Shown here: one piece after another, positions 1 to 11,470 of the stretch
Layout of the letters: every line of letters begins with the position of its first letter
How positions within the stretch are numbered: position 1 is the first letter of the stretch
Assembly (NCBI GenBank): GCA_949128115.1
Contig: OX421964.1
Span: 13,850,892-13,914,891, forward strand
Reading direction: 5' to 3'
From: Anaspis maculata
Lineage: Eukaryota; Arthropoda; Insecta; Coleoptera; Scraptiidae
Length of the DNA: 64,000 nucleotides
Translations under genes and position numbers: made by a program
The notes under the pieces: generated by a model
Databases searched by the model: none
The model's input: only the letters and a program-made list of their open reading frames with translations
Told to the model about the DNA's origin: nothing

Positions 1-300
1 TCTTTCTTTTTGTGATCAGTTATAAGTAAATTGCACCAACTGCTCATCGTCCGCTTGTGTGCTATCTTGCAGCGCCGCTGCCTGGTCGTCTTCGTAAATC
101 ATGCGTTTCGTCCCATTCAAGTTTCAAATTAAAAATGGTTGTTGCTGTTTTTTTTTTTTTTTTTTCTCTTTTGATTCAGTGTCTGGTTTTGCAACACACG
201 AGAACTTCAAAGTACTTTTCCGTCATCTGAAAGCATTTTAAGCTCGTTTTAAAAGCTTCACTCCATAAAATATTATAACTATAAACAGAATTGTTTTTAC

Positions 301-489
301 CAAAACTCGTTTGACTATCGACTTGGGCGACAGCACCATCAGCGGTTTCCTTTTGACGTTCGTCGAAAATTTCGAATACCAATTCCATATGCCGTTGGTG
401 ATGGGCGGCGTGGTGGGAGGCGAGGGCGTCGCGCACACTTTCGGGCTCGAGCTGGAGGTGCCATCGAGCGAGGAAAATCGCCGGAACAT
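301..489 (-). CDS. Candidate alternative first coding exon (63 codons), probably of the same AMPK-gamma-like gene
   Basis: The minus-strand frame opens with ATG at 489 and runs 63 codons. It is Ser/Pro-rich (motif SPPTTPPITNG near residue 25) and basic towards its end, then meets a plausible splice donor (G|GTAAAA, GT at 300-299). The 189-nt length means it leaves in phase 0. That is exactly the phase left by the exon at 40031-40164, so both could splice to one shared exon beyond position 1. This fits a short isoform started from an internal promoter. The open frame continues past the donor into AT-rich sequence that does not look coding. I do not firmly recognise the peptide; it could belong to another gene nested in the intron. 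RNA evidence would decide. Confidence 0.45.
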
Positions 490-999
490 TTTTTCACATT
501 TTTTTTTTCCCGACGAATCACCAATTTCAATTTTGCTCTATCCAATTTGTTGCTTCGATTGGTTCAATTTGACAAATCACGTTTTGTTTTTCGAGTTCTT
601 TGTGATGGAACTGTGTTGTAATGAGAAGCCTGTGTGTGCCGGAGAGAAAAGAATGTAAGAGCTTTTGAATGCGGTGCGGCGGGGGGCGGCCAGGAGGCTT
701 CGACACAAAGCACCACTTCTTGTGTATGTGTGGCGGTGCTGAATGGAGAGCAATGAGAGAGCCTGGCGAGGGTGAAAGTTCAAGGGTGATTTTGTAAACC
801 CAAAGCACTAGAAAATTCCGTCTGGTTATAGTTTAGTTCTATTTTAAATGGAAAATTTTATACCGTTCGATTTGTACAAAGAAAAGTTCTGGAATAACGT
901 TGAAAGGGACATAGAAATATTTTGACTTTGTTAAACCTTCTTTCTTTTACTTTGAAAAGTAGCCATAACCACCATCCCTACATAAAAAAAAAATTGTAA

Positions 1000-1075
1000 C
1001 CGTCAGATTGGCTGGCAAGGTATTGGCAAAGCCATTGCAACGAAGCGAAAGGCTTGCGAGCCAATCAGAAAAGTT
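1000..1075 (-). promoter_or_regulatory. Possible CCAAT-type promoter region upstream of the exon at 489
   Basis: Two CCAAT boxes in opposite orientation (GATTGGCT near 1008 and AGCCAATC near 1060) lie in a locally GC-richer patch about 520 bp upstream of the candidate first exon. They form a loose inverted repeat. No TATA box or initiator can be fixed. The stretch 490-999 between them holds no gene that I can support and would be 5' UTR or promoter. Confidence 0.2.
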
Positions 1076-1146
1076 GCGCTTTGCGTTGCGATTGTGTTGC
1101 GTGATTTCATAGCGTGATAGAGTGGCCTTAAGGCTTAGTCAATAGT

Positions 1147-2560
1147 TTGGCAATGAACATGATTTTTTTTAATGAGCTTGGCAATGAGCTTGGTAATAAG
1201 CCCAAAAATAAGTTGAAGAATAAGTTAACAAATAAGTTTGGTAACAAGTTTACAGATGAGCTCGCGGAAATAAGTTCGACAAAAAGCTTGAAAATCAGCT
1301 TGGAAATAAGCTTTAAACAAGCTTCAGACAAGCTTAAAGCAAGTCTAAAAATTAGTAATGATCTTACAAATAGGTTTGAGAATAAGTTTGGCAATGAGCC
1401 TAGAAATGAGCTTAGCAATAAGTTTGACAATAAGCAACCTCACAATTAGTTTAGCAATGAGTTTAGAAATCATCCTGGAAATAACCTTTCCCATTCGTTA
1501 GAATAGAAGTTGGAAAATGAGCGTTTTCAAAACAAGCTTGGAAACAAGCTTAGACGGAGGTTTGGAAACAAGTTCGGAGAATAGTTCGTGAAAATAAGTA
1601 AGTTTAGCAATAAACTTGGAAATAAGCTTCAGAACAAGTTTGACAATGAGCTGAGCTTCCAAATAACGTACAAAATAAATTTGACAATGAGCTTGGAAAT
1701 GAGCTTAGAGCTAGGTTTGAATACAAGTTCGGAGATGGGCTCGGGAAAATGAGTTTGGCAATGAGCTTGGTAATAAGCTTGGTAATAAGCTTGGAAATAA
1801 GCTTAGAAATACGTTTGAAATTAGGTCTGGTAATGTGTTAGAAATACAACTGAAAACAAGTTCGGAGACAAGCTTGGGCAATAAGTTTGGAAAAAGATAA
1901 AGTCTGTCAATGAGCTTAGTGATAGGCTTAGAAATAGATGTGACAAGTTTGGCAGTGAGTTTGGAAATGAGCCTGGAAAGAAGTTTGGAAACAAGTTCGC
2001 CAAAAAGCTTAAAAATCAGCTTCGAAATAAGCTCCAAAACAAGTTTGAAAATTATTTTTGAAAGGAGCTTGGAAATAGCTTTGGGAACAAGTTCGGGGAA
2101 ATAAGCTGGGCAATAAGCTTGGAATTGAGCTCGGAAATGACTTTCAAAATAGATGTGAAAATAAGTTTGACAATGAACTTGGAAAAAGTTTGGCAAAAAG
2201 CTTCAAAATCAGATCGAAAATAAGTTTGGCAGTGAGCTCGGAAATAAGCTTGGAAAGTTTGGAAAGAAGTTTGTAGACAAGCTCACAGGAATAAGTTTGA
2301 CAATAAGCTTGGAAAACAATGAGCTTGGAAATTAGCTTGGAAATGAACTTCAAAATAAGTCTTGTAATTAGTCTGGCCATGAGCTTGGAAATGAGCTTGA
2401 TGGCAATAAGCTTGAAAATTGATTTGGAAATAAACTTAGAAATAAGTTTGGAAACAAGTTCAGAGAAAAGTTCGGAGAAATGAGTTTGGCAATAAGCTTG
2501 AAAATGAGCTTGGAAATGAGCTCAAAATAAGTGAAGCTTATTAATAAATAAGCTTAAAGT
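1147..2560. repeat. Degenerate 12-bp tandem repeat (AAGCTTGGAAAT-like), array 1
   Basis: The block is built from imperfect copies of a 12-bp unit close to AAGCTTGGAAAT, with a looser super-period of roughly 130 bp marked by a recurring AAGTTCGGAG variant. Because 12 is a multiple of three, frames stay open on both strands and give spurious peptides such as NELGNELG repeats. It is not coding. The same family recurs in reverse orientation at 17950-20850. Confidence 0.85.
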
Positions 2561-2569
2561 GAGTTTGTA

Positions 2570-5500
2570 TAATAAACTGCTTAACATTTGAAATGTCGGT
2601 ATCGAAAATTTTGCCCTTATTGAAAACGGTATAACTTTGGATTGTCTGAACCAATTCCGATTTTGTTGCATTGTTAATTTGAAAGGTTGCTTGAAAGCTT
2701 CTCGGTAGAAAGAACTTTGCCAAGTAGCACTAGAAATTGAGAAAAAAATAAACATTTATGATTTGAAACGCGTGCTTGTATAAGCTCTATAGTAAACTCA
2801 AGTTGGAGAAACTTGGACATCGATATGAAACTATGAAAGCTCCAAAGTCGTGCTTCTTTTCCCATTTTAAAACGCTTTTGAAAGTCTCTATGGAGCTTTT
2901 GTTGGAGCTTACGAAAGCTCAAACCGCATGCTTGAAAGTTTCTCAGCGGCAAGAAATTTCTCAAGAAAACACCTCGAATTGTAAAAACTGTTGAAAATTG
3001 ATTATCCAAAATTCTTTGTTGAAAGCTCTCCCAAAATTTCTCAAAATACTCCGAAATTCGAGTTGCGTTGCTTGAAGCTCTCCGGGGTTTGTCTGAAAGC
3101 TCCGAGGAAAGCTCCAAAACTTGAGTTGACGAAGCCTCTCTATCGATATAAAAAGTACAAAAGCTTCAATAGCAACTAGAAGGTACAAAATATTATTTCA
3201 AATTTCTTGCTCAAAAGCTTTTCGAAATTGGTCGAATTACTCCTAAATTTCAACTGAACACGCTTTTTTGTATCGATATAGAGTGTGAAAGCTCCAAAAG
3301 CTTAGTAAATGATTGAAACGCGTGCTTGAAAGCTTCTCAGTGATAAAAAGTTGAAAACAAAATCAGAATATTTGGAAATGCATGATTGAAAGTTTCCAAA
3401 ATTTGTCAGCATGCCCTAAAATTCGAGTAGGAGAAAGCGACTTTATCGAAATCAAAAATACAAAAACCTATGAAGACACCTTTTCACTTTACCAGTTATT
3501 CGAAACTCGTGTTACTTGAAACCTCTCCGGAATTTTTCGGAAAGCTCCAAAATTTGAGTTGAGAAAGCGGCCGTATTGATATAAAAAGTACAAAAGCTCT
3601 GATGGCAGCTGGAATTTACGAAATAATATTTGAAACTTTTTGCTAAAAAGCTTATCTCGAAATTTGTCAAAAATTTCCTGAACTTGATTGAAAACGCTTT
3701 TTTATATCGATATAGAGCATAAAAGCTCCAAAAGCTCACTAGTTGAATGAAACGCGTGCTTGAAATTTTCTCAGTGGCAAGAAATTTTGCCAAAAAAAAA
3801 ACATCTCAGATTTAAATAACCGTTGAAAATTGATGATTTGAAATGTCAGTATTAAAAGCTCTCCAAAATTTGTGAACATCCTCCAAAACTAGAGTTGAAA
3901 TCGAAATCAAGAATATAAAAAGCTATAAAAGCACTTTTTCAGTTCACCAGTTGTTATTCGAAACTCGTTGCGTTACTTAAAAGCTCTCCGGAATTCAACG
4001 GAAAGCTCCAAAATTTAAGTTTAAAGGAAACTCCCAAAAATATCATTCAAAACTTTTTGCTGCAAAGCTTATCTCGAAATTTGTCAAAAAAATACTAAAT
4101 TCGAATTTAAAACGCTTTTTTGTATTGATATAAAGTTTAAAAGCTCCAAAAGCTCAGTGATTATTGAAACACGTGCTTAAAAGCTCCTCAGTGGCAACAA
4201 ATTTCCGAAAAAAAAAACTTAAAAAAAATTTAAGAAAATTTAAGAAATTTAAAAAAAGTTACAAATTGATCGATTTAAGATGCATTATTGAAGATCTCCA
4301 AAATTTGTCATAATGCACCCAAAATTCGATTTGAAAAAGCTACTTTATCAAAATCAGGACAATGAAAGCTCTAAAAGCACTCTTGAATTCAGCAATTATT
4401 ATCTGAAACTCGTTGCGTTGGTTGAAAACTTTGTCGGACTTTGTCGGAAAGCCCCCAAAATTTCGACACAAAAAGTACAAAAGCTCTAATAGCAGTTGGA
4501 GTATACAGAATTTGTCAGAAATTCTAAACTCAAATTGTAAACGCTATTTTGATCGATATAGAGTATAAAAGCTTCAAAAGCTCATCGTTAGTTGGAACAC
4601 GTGTTGAAAGCTTGTTGGTGGCAAGAAATTTTTCAAGAAAAACTATAAATTGAAAAACCGTTGAAAGTTGATGATTTGAAACTCTTTATTGAAAGCTCTC
4701 CGGAATTTGTCAGAATGTTCCAAACTTCGAGTTGAAAAAACTACTTTAGCGAAATCAAGAATATTGAAAGCTGTAAGAGTACTCCTAAATTTACCAATTG
4801 TTATTCGAAACGGAACCCGTTGCGTTGCTCAAAAACTCTTTGGAATTTGTCGGAAAGCTCCGTAACTTGGAAAAGCGGCTGTATCGATATAAAAAGTACA
4901 AAAGCTCTAATAGCAATCAAAATTTCCAAAATATAATTCGAAACCATTCGCTGGAAAGCTTTCCGGAATTGACCAAAAAATTACTAAACCCAAAATCAAA
5001 ACGCTGTTTTGTAATCGATATAGAGTAAAAAAAGCTCCAAGAGCTCACTAATTAATTAGAACGCGTGCTTCTCAATGGCATGAGCTTTCCAAAAAAAAAA
5101 AAATTATTCAAAGAACCCTTCAAAATTTGAATTTGAAATGCTTTTTCGCCATATTAAAAAAATGCAAGGTTCAAAGGCACACAAGCTCGGCATCTATTTG
5201 AAAGATCTTCTTGAACAGCTTTTCAATATTCACCAAGAAATTTCAAAATTTGGTTTGTAAGTGGTTTTGTATAGCGGCACGGGCACCGGAATATGCATAA
5301 AAGCTCAAAAAAAAAATCGAAATTGAAAAACCCGCTGAAAAGTGATAATTTGAAACGCAGCCTCGAAAGCTCTCTGGAATTTGAGAAAATGTTTCAAAAG
5401 CTCTAATTGAACAAGCTTTTGTATTGATTTAAATACGAGTTTTTATAGAAAGCCCTAGAAGCACACTAAATAAAATGCGGCAATATTTGACCAGCTTACT

Positions 5501-7300
5501 CGGAAGAAAAGGCTGAAAGCTGTACAATCGTACTGATTGATTGAAACGCGTCAAAGGACCCCGCACGATTCTTATGGAAAATGGCTCCCGGTTAAATTCT
5601 CTGAATTTTTGATATGTTGTAGGTCATGAGATACTTATCAAATATCGTGAACCCCAAACTCAAATTATGGACAGTTTTTTACCCACAGGGGGTTGAAGTT
5701 GGAGGTTTTGACGGCTTAAAAATCATATTCTGACGTAAATGAAAGCTTTTTATTTGGTTTCTCTTCAAGTTGTGTTTCATGCTAAATGTCTTAATTTGAC
5801 AGAAAAATATCAACCCCCTCCTCCACCCTTAACCCCTATCTACCATCATAAAATTCGAGATTACTTTCAAAAGCCATGCAGATGGCTTCTGTGACTTGAA
5901 TTAAGAATTTTGACATGAAAATTATTTTCCACCCCTAATGTTGGGGTGCCGATTTTCCAATTTTCCTCGGTTAATTTGGCTGAATTTTTGGGATTGTGTA
6001 CTTCTAATTCTGCTAAACAAAAAGTTACCGTGCCAAAACTTATTCCTATGGACAGTTTTCGTTCTACATGGGACTGAATGTGAATAATTGAGAGCATAAA
6101 TATTGAACTTCAGTCCCCTGTAGAAAAAAAACTGTTCATAGGAATAAGTTTTGGTATGGAAACTTTTTGTTCAGCAGAATTAGAAGTACACAATATCAAA
6201 AATTCAGCCAAATTAACCGAGGAAAATTGGAAAATCGGCACCCCAACATTAGGGGTGGAAAATAATTTTCATGTCAAAATTCATAATTTAAATCACAGAA
6301 GCCATCTGCATGGCTTTTGAGAGTAATCTCGAATGTTATGATAGTAAATAGGGGTTGGGGGTGAAGGAGGGGGTTGATATTTTTCTGTAAAATAAATACA
6401 TTTAGCATGAAACACAACTTGAAGAGAAACCAAATAAAAAGCTTTTATTAACGTCATAATATCATTTTGAAGCCGTCAAAACCTCCAACTTCAACCCCCT
6501 GTGGGTAAAAAACTGTCCATTATTTGAGTTTGGGGTTCACGGTATTTGATGAGTATCTCATGAGCTACAACATATCAAAAATTCAGAGAATTTAACCGGG
6601 AGCCATTTTCCATAAGAATCGTGCGGGGTCCTTTGAGATCTTCTCAGTGGAAAGAGATACCAACATCAAGAAAAAAATGCAAGTGGCTCAAGGAAGTGCA
6701 CAAAATCCCCCCCAAAAAAAAACACTGAAAACTAAAAAAAAATTGATGATTTGAAGCGCAATTTGAAAGATCCCCGAAATTCGTCGAGAAGCTCTTCAGT
6801 ATATAATAATAAAAAAGCTCAAAACTCGATCTCATAACGTTCGTGTTCAAGGAAGACCGTAAAAGCTCTAATTGGTTCACGTTCAAAATCCATATCAGTT
6901 CTTGAAACTCAAATATCTAGAATGTTGATCTTTCAAAGCTTTCCAGTCACCAAAGAGCTTTCCAGTTCGAATGGAAAAAGCTCTTTGAAATGGTTACACA
7001 ACAAGAATGGTTACTAGAACTCGAAGCTCCTTAAAGAGCTTTATTGATATGCGAAGTTTTGAACGAATTTTACATACTTGAGAGCTTCCTGTTACACGTC
7101 AGAAAGCTTCACAATTCAAGTGAAGAAAGCTTTGTGGTCATTCACCAAAAAAAAAATCGCTCAATGTTATCAGAAAGCTTTGTTTTGTTTTGCGAGTTTT
7201 TGTGCATCCTTGAAAGCTTTCTGATATTTAATAAAAAAGCTTCCAGTCATCGAAATGAGCTCGCAAAAAAGCTTTTTTGATGAGCAATCAATCAAGCTTT
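2570..7300. repeat. Tandem repeat with a ~430-bp unit, interrupted by a foldback element
   Basis: Landmark phrases recur at regular spacing. The TATCGATATAGAG block appears near 3274, 3708, 4125, 4553 and 5012, which gives a period of about 420-460 bp. Each unit carries a GAAACGCGTGCTTGAAAG-type block and a TCTCAGTGGCAAGAAA block, and is full of GAAAGCTC sub-motifs. Copies have diverged by many substitutions and small indels. Drifted units continue on the far side of the foldback element, from 6636 to about 7300. Confidence 0.75.
5552..6635. mobile_element. Foldback (full-length inverted repeat) DNA element, 1,084 bp
   Basis: The first half (5552-6075) is nearly the reverse complement of the second half (about 6110-6635), leaving a spacer of roughly 35 bp. 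The ends read CAAAGGACCCCGCACGATTC and its complement. The arms have diverged slightly, by scattered substitutions and small indels. The element sits inside the ~430-bp satellite: the unit's GAAACGCGT block is on the left and its TCTCAGTGG block on the right. It encodes no protein, so it would be a non-autonomous element or a duplicated inverted segment. I could not define a target-site duplication. Confidence 0.8.
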
Positions 7301-7325
7301 CAGCACGAAACTCAGCCAAGGGCAT

Positions 7326-9718
7326 TGTTACGACCGAAAATGGGCCTACAGAAAGGATACCGCTATTTTGCTTTGTTCTACACTTTATTTCGTAATTACA
7401 GCACTACGTACTATAGGCTGGATTCCGTCCACTGTATGGTTTGAGCATGGTATCGTCTGATATTTTCCTCCGGGTGCACTGTTCCACTTTTTGGTTGAAA
7501 TTGGGCACTTCTCTGGTCGGTTCCGTTCCTGAGGGGTGTTCGCTTGTCCTTGTTGTCGTCCTAAGTGTCCTGTTGTGCAGGATAAACCTGAAATTACTGT
7601 TTTAATTAATTGGAAAACTTTGTTGACGAGGGTGATCCTGACCTCATTCGTGATTTCGTGTCAAACTGGGCCCGGCCGGTGGTTGCCGCGGATGATGGCT
7701 GTGTGGATCGGTGTTGATTTCGGCGTTGTCTCCGCTCCTCGAAGATGCAAGCTTCACGGAAGAAATTGGAATTGGGAATTGACCGGTTTGTTTTGTTGTT
7801 CTGGCAGAATATTCCGTTCTGTCAATGCTGTCATACTTGGTTACCTGTCACTGGGCATTGCTGCCAATCGAGCATATGAACTGACACTGTTTTTTTTTGT
7901 TGCACTTGCGCGGCAAAAACAGAAACAAGAAGTCTCAGTGGAGATAAACGAAAAAGTGGCGTCGCTATTTTTCCAAAAACGTGTAGCTACCTGTAAAGTG
8001 AAACCTCGACGGATTTTGTGCATTTTTCTCGTTGGAATTGAGAATTGGCCGTCGAGATTTCGTCGAACCTGTTCGGATTAACACAGGTACACGTAAAAGC
8101 GAAATTTATTTGAAAATTCGCACGACTGCGGTCGGATCAAAAATTGGAAAAATTCGTGACTTTGCCCCTTCACCTTCAATCTCCGATTTACCATCACCAG
8201 GTATGTCACTGATTTTCTTTGACGCGTTTCCCGAGGAAAACATTGTATATTTTTAGGCTTTTGGATTTTCTTTTCGTGGAAGGCGGAAGAAATACTTCTC
8301 TTCATCGTTGTTGAGGACGGAATCTGGAGCGCTGAAGTCGATCCGTACAACTGAGTTTTGCAGTGTATATCTGCCTACTTAAAGAGCCGCACACGATCTG
8401 AGGTGGGCTTTGGAATTTTGCTTTGGGTGCTTTGGTAATAATTTGTTGTTTTTTTTTAGGCTCTTTTCCTCTTTTCTCTTCTCTTTTCTTTTCTTTCCTT
8501 TCCTTTTCTTTTCTTTGGTCTTTATTTTTCGTATTCATTTCCTGAGAATCGAAGTCGCAACCTGCTGGATCGAAGCGTGCCTTTTGGAAGTACCTATCGT
8601 TCGTGTGTGTCATCAGCAATACACGAGGCCACATCACCGTCATCTAGGTCGCCACCATCAGTTAAGTTGCATGCTTCGGTTCCTTTTTTGTTTATTCTTA
8701 TTTGTGTAGTGTGCTACTACGCTTGTAGTTGTAGTCAATACTATTATTCGGTCGTAGATATACCGCTAACCGTAGACACGTAGCACGTAGTTTAAATCAG
8801 TTGCAATCAATCAGTAGTGACGTCATACATTTGTTTTTATTGTATTGTATTTTGAAATTGTGATTGAATTGATGCATAAGTAGTTGAGTTAGTTCTGGCG
8901 CTTGATTAACAGCTTAGTTCTGAATACTATTACGTAGTGCCGCATACTGGCGCTTGCCGCGGGTGGGTAGTTGCGGAATTGGTCGTAGTAGTAGTCGCTA
9001 ATTTCGGTCTAGCCCCTAACAAAGACTGCCCCGTGTACACGTAGGTAACATCCTTGTTTAGGTTGCGCTTGTGTTTTTTTTACAGGACACTACCTACGGC
9101 TGAGGCTCAATACTTGCCTGTTTCGGTCGAATGGTGTCGCCGCTACACCCAGTATCATTAACGTGTTGGTTTATTGTTCACTACTTACGGTATCAGCTCA
9201 CTTAGGCCCTTCAGGCTCTTGTCAGTCAGGTTATGATACACCTGATATTTTATTTTAAACTGCACTTCATATAACTTATAACTGTACTTACTTTCACGTA
9301 ATTTCTTTTGTTTTCAACATTATCATTTCCTGTCAAGTAATACAGACACACGAATTGGTTCTGGAATATATTTGTTTTATTACCTTCGCAATCACAACTA
9401 CGTATTTTTTTTTTTATAAGTGCTTACCTTATTGTGGCGGTCATTATTTCGTGGTTCATTTGAGCGCAATAAGTGATGAGTATCAAGTGACTTGGCGGCA
9501 AATTGGACTTTGTCTGATTTTCCCTTCTGACTATTTTTAGTTGTGTTTTCTTGATCAAACATCTTTCGACCTTGTAGAACGGTACTGTGGTGAATCAACT
9601 AAACCACGTGGCGCCCAGTTATCTATTTACCCACCCCATTCTCCACTTGTAGTCGGCGGGCCTCTGCAGTATCTAACTACCTGGTCACAGGAAGGTAACG
9701 AATTGAAACGTGGTTATA
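7326..9718 (+). repeat. 5' LTR, 2,393 bp
   Basis: The repeat starts TGTTACG and ends GGTTATA. It matches the 3' LTR apart from one base in a T-run near 9405-9416, by reading the two copies side by side. It contains a long pyrimidine tract (8449-8520). Several open frames in it, including one starting at a GTG at 7536, are duplicated in both LTRs and resemble no known protein. I do not treat them as genes. Confidence 0.93.
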
Positions 9719-9722
9719 TTTT

Positions 9723-9740
9723 TGGCGCCCAACGTGGGGC
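9723..9740 (+). promoter_or_regulatory. Primer-binding site for minus-strand priming
   Basis: TGGCGCCCAACGTGGGGC starts four bases after the 5' LTR. The leading TGG complements a tRNA 3'-CCA end, as in other LTR elements. I do not assign the specific tRNA. Confidence 0.8.
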
Positions 9741-9790
9741 GAAGTAAACAAAGGCTGGCGAAGTAAACAAAGGCTGGCGAAGTAAACAAG
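9741..9790 (+). repeat. 19-bp tandem repeat in the retrotransposon leader
   Basis: Two full copies and one partial copy of GAAGTAAACAAAGGCTGGC follow the primer-binding site directly, in the untranslated leader. Confidence 0.85.
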
Positions 9791-10098
9791 TGTAAACAAT
9801 TGTAAACATTTCCGTGAATTAACGCAATAGAGGTAGCTAGGCATTGGGTATTCACTTTCTTTTGAGACTAGGTGTTTCCCTTACCCGTAGTTATCACTTT
9901 GACGAATTTTAAACTCAAATTTGGTTTTTTGTGTTTTGTTGAGTTTGGAAAAAATTTCTTGACTTTGTGGAGTAGAGAGTTGGTATTCGTGTGGTTTTCT
10001 ATCTTATTTTATTGGATCGCAATAAATTTATTGTGATACAGGGTGTTGAATTTTGTGAGTTAGTGAGTTTGGTTCGTCTTGTTCATTATACTTACATC

Positions 10099-11430
10099 AT
10101 GGCTCGACGTGTGGATATATATCGTCTGGACAAGGAAGAATTATCTTATGAATTGGCCGTGAAGGGAATAGCTTCTGGAACTGTCGAAGAGATGCGGACT
10201 CGACTGGTTTTAGCCAGGCAGATGGAGAAAAGTGGTGATAGCTTGCACTATCCTGATTATCCCTACCCTGTTGAAGAAGACTTAGAAGCCGTGACGAAAA
10301 AACTTAAAGATATATTGTCACCGGAAATAGGAAATTTCAAAGAGGACAGCAAGAGCAGTACATTCATGAGGCTACAGAGCAAGCTTGGACATGTCTTGAA
10401 CCGTATAGACAATATCGTGGCAACAACCGTGGAAGATAAGAAAAGACGCTCCGAACTTTTGGCTGAAACTCTGACTCTGATGGACAAGCTCAACACCAAA
10501 GCAAATGCAACTCTTGCCAAGTCTCCTCCTCCAAATTTAAACGTCATGCAGCATCAATCTACGCCAGCACCCGGTCAACCATTGGCATCTTCTTCGATCG
10601 TGAACCCATCTTCTTCAACAAGTGGTGTGAAGCCGATTCTTCCTCATAAGTGGAATTTAAAGTTTGATGGTGGAAAAAGAGGGATGTCAGTTACAGCATT
10701 TTTTGAGAGAGTGGACGATTTACGCAAGGCTCGAAATGTCACTGAAGATATTCTGCTAGACTCAGGTATTGATCTGTTTGAGGGCAGAGCCTACGAGTTT
10801 TATAGAGATTGTCGAGATGAGGTCACTTCTTGGGAGCAGCTAGTGAACAAATTTAAAGAAGAGTATCAGCCGCCTTTTTATAGCGAGAAGTTGTTGGATG
10901 AGATCAAGGGAAGAACGCAAGGGCCAGACGAAACCATTGGTACCTATTTTGCGGTGATGTCACGCTATTTTGAGAGGCTGCAGTGTACTGTTTCAGAAGA
11001 AACCAAGCTGACCATTCTCTTACGAAACATCTCACCTCAATACCGATCGCAGTTGGGAGCTTTGGAAATCACGAGTATCAGCCAGTTGAAGTCTTTGTGC
11101 CGTCGGATCGAAGAGAGGATGCAGTCGTGTTACGCACTTCCCCCAAAGAAATGTCAATCGATGGAACCTGACTTGGCCTACGTAGGATTTGAAGACTCTC
11201 TCAGCGCGCTTAACGTTTCCGGCCCAGCGAAGTCTAGCAGTGGTGGAACTCAGAATAATAGTGAACAAGGAGCCCAGAAAGTGATCTGTTTTCGTTGCAA
11301 TCAACCGGGACATCGAGCCATTGGATGCGCTCTGCCGAAAAAGAAGGTTTGCTACAAGTGCAAGAAAGAAGGATTCACCGTCCGCACTTGCCCAGTCTGC
11401 AACCAGGGAAACTTAGAGCGGCGCTTTTAG
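10099..11430 (+). CDS. gag: Gag polyprotein of the Ty3/Gypsy element, 443 aa
   Basis: Gag forms the capsid shell and binds the element's RNA. I chose the ATG at 10099 (MARRVDIYRLDKEEL) because upstream in-frame sequence looks like leader, although an earlier in-frame ATG exists at 9991. A retrotransposon capsid-type region spans roughly residues 190-350. Two zinc knuckles follow near the C-terminus. The first is a canonical CX2CX4HX4C (CFRCNQPGHRAIGC). The second has Phe where the His should be (CYKCKKEGFTVRTC). The stop codon TAG is at 11428-11430, 16 nt beyond a slippery heptamer, and pol follows in the -1 frame. Confidence 0.92.
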   Translation: MARRVDIYRLDKEELSYELAVKGIASGTVEEMRTRLVLARQMEKSGDSLHYPDYPYPVEEDLEAVTKKLKDILSPEIGNFKEDSKSSTFMRLQSKLGHVLNRIDNIVATTVEDKKRRSELLAETLTLMDKLNTKANATLAKSPPPNLNVMQHQSTPAPGQPLASSSIVNPSSSTSGVKPILPHKWNLKFDGGKRGMSVTAFFERVDDLRKARNVTEDILLDSGIDLFEGRAYEFYRDCRDEVTSWEQLVNKFKEEYQPPFYSEKLLDEIKGRTQGPDETIGTYFAVMSRYFERLQCTVSEETKLTILLRNISPQYRSQLGALEITSISQLKSLCRRIEERMQSCYALPPKKCQSMEPDLAYVGFEDSLSALNVSGPAKSSSGGTQNNSEQGAQKVICFRCNQPGHRAIGCALPKKKVCYKCKKEGFTVRTCPVCNQGNLERRF

Positions 11431-11470
11431 ATGTTGGCCGGACTAAAAGGAACTCGCCACCCGCTCCGGC
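11406..11470 (+). promoter_or_regulatory. Programmed -1 frameshift signal: slippery heptamer plus possible pseudoknot
   Basis: In the gag frame the bases 11406-11412 read G GGA AAC, a standard X XXY YYZ heptamer of the kind used by several retroviruses. A -1 slip there continues directly into the open pol frame at 11412. Downstream, GAGCGG (11416-11421) can pair with CCGCTC (11461-11466), and GCCG in the loop (11437-11440) can pair with CGGC (11467-11470). That is an H-type pseudoknot layout. The 3-nt spacer is shorter than usual, so the structure is an inference while the heptamer is directly visible. Confidence 0.75.

Noticed and set aside
28..102. Short acidic minus-strand frame (MIYEDDQAAALQDS...) at the window edge
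   Set aside because: It has only 24 codons, with no acceptor before it and no convincing donor, so it cannot be told from chance.
7536..8081. 181-codon open frame in the 5' LTR, repeated at 14826-15371
   Set aside because: It begins at a GTG rather than an ATG and shows no domain. Its duplication only reflects the LTR repeat.
11337..11343. GAAAAAG as a frameshift site in the gag-pol overlap
   Set aside because: It does not fit the X XXY YYZ rule as well as GGGAAAC at 11406-11412, which is closer to the gag stop and in register.
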